Positions 7,225 through 10,140 of a DNA stretch of 10,140 nucleotides are shown here, piece by piece (position 1 is the first letter of the stretch; each line of letters starts with the position of its first letter). The stretch lies in assembly GCA_003024985.2 (NCBI GenBank), contig PXIH01S0028657.1; one strand, given 5' to 3'. The notes beneath the pieces were generated by a model that was given only the letters and a program-made list of their open reading frames with translations, had not been told where the DNA came from and did no database searches. The position numbers were made by a program, and so were the translations under genes. The stretch is from Euperipatoides rowelli. Lineage: Eukaryota; Onychophora; Udeonychophora; Euonychophora; Peripatopsidae.

Positions 7225-8213
7225 TTTTGACATTTTTATTTTTTACTAATTCAAATTCTTCCTTACAGTTATCATAAGACCATGGTGTATTTTTCCATAA
7301 TAGTCTGTTTAGTTAATTTATTTTTGTAGGTAGGCTAGATCAAATACAAATTTCCGATAGTAACCAATTAATATAAGAAAAGAATGTAGTTGGCCCACGT
7401 TTGTAGGTGCACGTATGGACGTGATGTCTTTAATTTTTATTGGTGATGGGTGGACACCGTCCACATCGATTGTGTCCTAAGCATTTCACTGTCCTTCAAA
7501 AATTAGCTATTTTCTAGATCAAATAGTGTTACTGTACATTACTTAAATCTGACTAATGGCTATTAACTTCTGGACTTAGTATCAGAATCTCGAAATAACA
7601 TGTTGTTAACCCCTGATAAAATACTGTCCATGATCGTTTGGAAAATTGCTAGCGCGTAATTCTAAACGGGAGACAGCTTACATTATAAAGTCCTTTAGGT
7701 GTATTTATGGTAAGGTATTGCATAGATTCTTTGTCCATTTGTACTTGCTGGTAAGTTTGTGTTAAATCTAATTTGGAAAATATTTTCCACCAGCCAGGAA
7801 AGGGTATTGGTCAGCAGTTAAATTGGGATTTAGCAAACTTAGTAATCCAGTTTTTTAAAAAATTGGTACTAATTCAAATTCAAACTTTATTGTATAAGAA
7901 TTAGATATTCTTTTACAAAACTTTCAAATATTACAATACATTCATACACAAAATGCCATGGTACAAATATAAAAATAAAATAAATACATTACCAATAATA
8001 ATGATAATGTTAAAAACGTTAAAAATATCTCCAAATTTATAACCCAATATCAGGTAAAACTGGTAGGAGTAATACCTTGCTTTTCCAATTTAGTCAGTTC
8101 TTCCTCAATAGCAGGTATTATAGCAAAAGGTGCAGGTCTGTGTTTAAAAAATTTTGGTATAGCATCCTTTATTATACAATTTTGCCTCAATTCCCTTAAT
8201 GCAACCTAATTCT
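7225..8213 (-). pseudogene. gypsy reverse transcriptase remnant, interrupted
   Basis: Reverse transcriptase copies the element RNA into DNA. The conserved approach region is visible as ELGCIKGIEAKL (8170-8213), followed after a frameshift by IPKFFKHRPAPFAI and EEELTKLEKQGITPTSFT (8060-8160). A stop and a foreign insert follow (about 7871-8048). Past the insert come TADQYPFPAGGKYFSKLDLT and YQQVQMDKESMQYLTINTPK, LYNVSCLPF (about 7665-7830) and MDSILSGVNN (about 7605-7640). The YxDD catalytic box expected next is missing: the DNA runs into MLFRDSD and stops. Parts of the fingers region and the loop before AGGKYFSKLD also appear deleted. The thumb end is clear, with GVHPSPIKIKDITSIRAPTN (about 7398-7458). 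The protein is dead through deletions, shifts, stops and the insertion. Confidence 0.88.
7871..8048 (-). mobile_element. 5'-truncated non-LTR retrotransposon tail in RT
   Basis: RT similarity stops at about 8048 and resumes at about 7870. Read on the minus strand, the intervening ~178 bp end in CAATAAAGTTTGAATTTGAA plus TT (7871-7892). This contains a polyadenylation-type AATAAA (7886-7891 complement) and a short TTTGAATT repeat tail. Such AATAAA-GTTTGAATTTGAATT endings are typical of the 3' ends of several invertebrate LINE families with simple-repeat tails. The piece would be a severely 5'-truncated copy, with no coding sequence kept. No clear target duplication is visible at the borders, so they are uncertain by several bases. 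Confidence 0.55.
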
Positions 8214-8369
8214 TGTAAAAAAAAAAAATCTTCAACACTTTATGTACTGGCATTGTTTTTACTTGGCAAGCCCTCCAGACTGACAATGCCATAATTTATC
8301 CATTTGTAAAAAAATTGTTATTCCTTTAATTTTGTTAATATTTTTATTTTTGATATTAAAACTTTTTTC

Positions 8370-8460
8370 CCTACAAATAAAAAAAAAAAAAAAGTCTGGC
8401 TTTATTAAAAAAAAAAGTGATATTTATTGTGCCTATTTTTCAAAAAAAAAAACAAAACAA
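8370..8460 (+). repeat. Cluster of A-rich runs
   Basis: Three A runs of 10-15 bases lie within 75 bp (8380-8394, 8408-8417, 8441-8451), followed by caaaacaaaagc. They fall in the insert between gypsy protease and RT and could include the poly(A) tail of a plus-strand retroposed sequence. Two ORFs read through them (8332-8514 and 8417-8641), but they are lysine-rich artefacts of the A runs. Confidence 0.6.
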
Positions 8461-8736
8461 AAGCAATCTCTCAATATATCTGTTTTCTTTTTTGAAAATA
8501 GATCTCAGAAATAATTATTTTAATCGGGATTTATTCTTGGATATGCACTACAGTATATGCTGGTGTTTGCGGCAAATGATTGTTTTACATTATTCAGCCA
8601 AGCAAAACGTCTATAGGATTATTTACTGTAAGCCTATATGAACTTGAACTAACCTTACTGGAGTTCTAACTTTTGTGCCTGCCTACCTTCCCACATAAAT
8701 GTGCAACTGTTTCTTTTCTCTGTATTCTATTGCCTT

Positions 8737-8932
8737 TTATTGTTGAATATTTACAATATTATTAGTTTGTAATGAAATTATAAAATCATTTTCTTGATCA
8801 GAAGATACATGGTTGTGCTCATTTTTAAACGCAGACTGTGTTGGACTGTCATCACTAATGTGATTGACATCTGATAGAATGCAGTCTAAATCTAAAAAAT
8901 ATGTCTTCTAAATCTGAACCAGATTTTTTCAT
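8737..8932 (-). pseudogene. Unidentified acidic coding remnant
   Basis: Starting at an ATG (8932-8930), the minus strand reads MKKSGSDLEDIF. It then continues after one frameshift in a T-rich stretch (about 8893-8899) as DLDCILSDVNHISDDSPTQS and on to QENDFIISLQTNNIVNIQQ, ending at a TAA (8739-8737). About 65 codons are free of stops apart from the shift. The peptide is acidic and serine-rich, with two similar D-L-(E/D)-x-I-(F/L) phrases. Acidic N-termini of this sort occur in several DNA-transposon transposases, including piggyBac, but no catalytic motif follows, so function and family are unknown. It lies in the extra sequence that interrupts the gypsy element. It could also be a chance open stretch. 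Confidence 0.35.
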
Positions 8933-9186
8933 AAAGTTCTTCAAATGCTTTCTTCTCTAATTATTAGTTTTTTTGCTGTTTTTTAATTTTTCTATATAAT
9001 TGCCATTATCAAAACAGGTAAAATTGTGCAACTCATTAAACACATTACAAATTATAAATACGTCATTAAAAATGATTTAAACTGTCTTCTATTAAAGTGA
9101 TATAACTACAGAATTAATACTATAACAAAATTGTATGTGTTTGCTAAAAATAAATATATACGCAATAAATCGAATGACCGATCTAT

Positions 9187-9225
9187 CTCGGGGATAAGAT
9201 TCAAGTCTTTATAACAATGCCCGAG
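9187..9225 (+). repeat. GC-capped imperfect hairpin
   Basis: CTCGGG (9187-9192) pairs with CCCGAG (9220-9225). Inside, ATAAGA pairs with TCTTTAT around a TTCAAG loop, with one bulge. The central agattcaagtctt superficially resembles a tRNA T-arm, but no acceptor or anticodon arms fit. It stands out because of its GC content inside the AT-rich insert. Confidence 0.55.
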
Positions 9226-9264
9226 GTAAATTGTGGTTGTCCACGAAGTGTTAAAATTATATAG

Positions 9265-9650
9265 TAGTATTATATTTTAAGCTTGTTATCTTTTCCTTCA
9301 GTTTGATTTATTTCACTAAAAATCTGTGTTGAAAAATTCAAAGAATGAAACCAAGAGTGGTCCAATAATGCATTTAAACATTTTTTAGTGATTAAAAAGT
9401 TCTAAGTTGTGAGCTTCATGTTTGTTAAATTTGACATTTAACCTGCACACACCAAGTGGTTTGATATGATCAAAGGCACACAATATTACTGGCGTAGGTT
9501 GTAGCTGTCTGGTAGTCTATAAAGAGTTAATTATATTAAGGTTACTTACAGCTGCACCCATATCTAAATTGAATGGAACAATTTTTCCTTCCATTATTAA
9601 ATTTATAATTATTGGTTTTACATTTTCTATTTGGTTTACAGCAGTAGGCC
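9265..9650 (-). pseudogene. gypsy aspartic protease remnant
   Basis: The protease cuts the Gag-Pol polyprotein. On the minus strand about 9540-9590 reads GKIVPFNLDMGAAVSNL. The active-site triad, normally D-T/S-G, is here DMG (codons within 9544-9564), so the catalytic threonine or serine is replaced by methionine. Downstream there are readable pieces, VILCAFDHIKPLGVC near 9460-9500 and SLNFSTQIFSEINQTEGKD near 9280-9335, which fit the protease end and the linker before reverse transcriptase. Stops and frameshifts separate the pieces. It must be inactive, both through these breaks and through the altered active site. Confidence 0.8.
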
Positions 9651-9764
9651 TCTACGAGCTCTTAAGCCATTTTTTTCTTCTTTTACAACTTCCGTGGTTA
9701 AGCTTAGTTTGCAAGTGTTTTTCTTTATTATAGTTTTTTCAAGGAAACTACAGGTTTAATATAA

Positions 9765-10140
9765 TAACCTTTAAGTCTACAAAAGTTCCAAGTTATACCT
9801 TAATATTTACAAGTCTTTGAATTGCGGCGTGCTCCACAATTTTTGCATTCCCGTTTATTTTTATATGTATTTTGGCCGATTGTTTGTATTATGAACATCT
9901 TTTTTTAAAAGATGCATCTTTAATAAATAATTTTTCATTTTTTAGATTCGTAACGCTGTTAATATTTGTTTCAGCAATCATGGCTAACTGGATTAATTTG
10001 TCGAATGTGATATCCTTTTCTATCATAGTTTTTGAATCCCACTGTCTTTAAGGGGACATGCTACCAATTAGATCAAAATTTTTATTTAAATAGTTAGAAA
10101 TCTAAGTTTGGTATATGTTGGAGTACTCCTTATGCCATGA
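9765..10140 (-). pseudogene. gypsy gag remnant with zinc-knuckle region
   Basis: Gag builds the particle shell, and its nucleocapsid part binds the RNA. Reading leftward from the edge, about 9930-10025 encodes EKDITFDKLIQLAMIAETN, like the helical end of gag capsid in gypsy elements. Near 9800-9850 comes ECKNCGARRNSKTCKY, a zinc-knuckle-like Cys cluster, then a second degraded one (NFCRLKGYY). The first knuckle has lost its histidine and one spacer residue, the second has lost most ligands, and a stop lies between them. The 5' part of gag is outside the window. The identification rests on the order with the following protease and on the Cys spacing. Confidence 0.72.

Larger units (their letters stand above)
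8300..9260. mobile_element. Foreign insert between gypsy protease and RT
   Basis: In gypsy elements the protease active site and the conserved start of the RT region lie about 450-500 bp apart. Here DMG (9555) and GCIKG (about 8195) are about 1.36 kb apart, so roughly 0.9 kb is extra. The right border should lie near 9260, after the last readable linker codons. The left border should lie near 8300, where SLEGLPSK-like linker codons (8262-8285) resume. The insert contains several plus-strand poly(A) runs (8380-8394, 8408-8417, 8441-8451), the possible coding remnant at 8737-8932 and a hairpin at 9187-9225. I found no clear terminal inverted repeat, so the class is unknown. Confidence 0.5.
6190..10140 (-). 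mobile_element. Decayed Ty3/gypsy LTR retrotransposon, runs off window
   Basis: Read on the minus strand, the domains follow in the Ty3/gypsy order: gag/nucleocapsid (right edge), aspartic protease, reverse transcriptase, RNase H, H2C2 zinc finger and integrase core (left). Integrase downstream of RNase H separates Ty3/gypsy from Ty1/copia. There is no intact frame; domains are recognised piecewise across three frames with many stops. The element starts beyond the right edge, so its 5' LTR and most of gag are outside the window. The 3' LTR was not found, and the integrase ends early near 6190. Two foreign stretches interrupt it, at about 7871-8048 and about 8300-9260. Retrotransposons of this group copy themselves through an RNA intermediate in virus-like particles; this copy is dead. 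Confidence 0.9.

Noticed and set aside
8332-8641. Lysine-rich ORFs in A runs
   Set aside because: They are artefacts of the homopolymers.
9187-9240. Possible tRNA or tRNA-derived SINE head
   Set aside because: Only a T-arm-like string is present; acceptor, D and anticodon arms cannot be drawn and the B-box consensus is not met.
1-10140. CRISPR array, bacterial operon or phage-type system
   Set aside because: There are no regularly spaced identical repeats, no prokaryotic gene layout and no ribosome binding sites. Every identified coding remnant is eukaryotic transposon sequence.

Overview
The window looks like repeat-rich, AT-rich nuclear DNA from an animal, most likely an invertebrate. There is no dense ORF layout, operon or Shine-Dalgarno pattern. 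Long A and T runs are frequent, and almost everything recognisable is decayed transposable-element sequence. The lineage cannot be fixed from this window. An arthropod or another invertebrate fits the mix of Ty3/gypsy, hAT, piggyBac-like and pogo/Tigger-like pieces. I find no host gene I can defend. One unresolved base (n) lies at 704.

Layout from the left. 1-638 is AT-rich flank with a G12 run and a small tandem duplication. 639-2687 is a 2.05 kb hAT-type element bounded by CAGGGTTTG / CAAACCCTG and a perfect 8-bp target duplication, GTTTAAAT. Nested in it are a 233-bp TTAA-flanked MITE (975-1207) and a second piggyBac-like non-autonomous element (about 1695-2280), whose arms carry GACTC/GAGTC palindromes. 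2696-3618 has no recognisable gene, only a GC-richer island and short repeats. 3619-4335 holds hAT remains: a GC-rich TIR-like stretch, the C-terminal end of a frameshifted hAT transposase with the dimerisation-domain motif SVDAERSFSTYN, and a probable right terminus with repeated GCAGAAAA. 4337-5318 is a foldback bounded by 62-bp inverted arms. It encloses a third piggyBac-like element (about 4424-5195), a polypurine tract and a 22-bp tandem duplication. 5369 onward begins with a pogo/Tigger-like end, followed by unrecognised AT-rich DNA to about 6190.

From about 6190 to the right edge, and beyond it, lies one decayed Ty3/gypsy retrotransposon on the minus strand. Its order is canonical: gag/nucleocapsid, protease, reverse transcriptase, RNase H, integrase. 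It has many stops and frameshifts and has lost segments, including the region where the reverse transcriptase YxDD box should be. It is interrupted at least twice: a short 5'-truncated non-LTR tail lies inside the RT (about 7871-8048), and roughly 0.9 kb of foreign sequence lies between protease and RT (about 8300-9260). No LTR was found.

The elements do not work together. They are layers of successive insertion and decay. The most informative points are the nesting order, the similar terminal architecture of the two larger piggyBac-like elements, and the unexplained insert inside the gypsy element. I see no convincing undescribed biological system.
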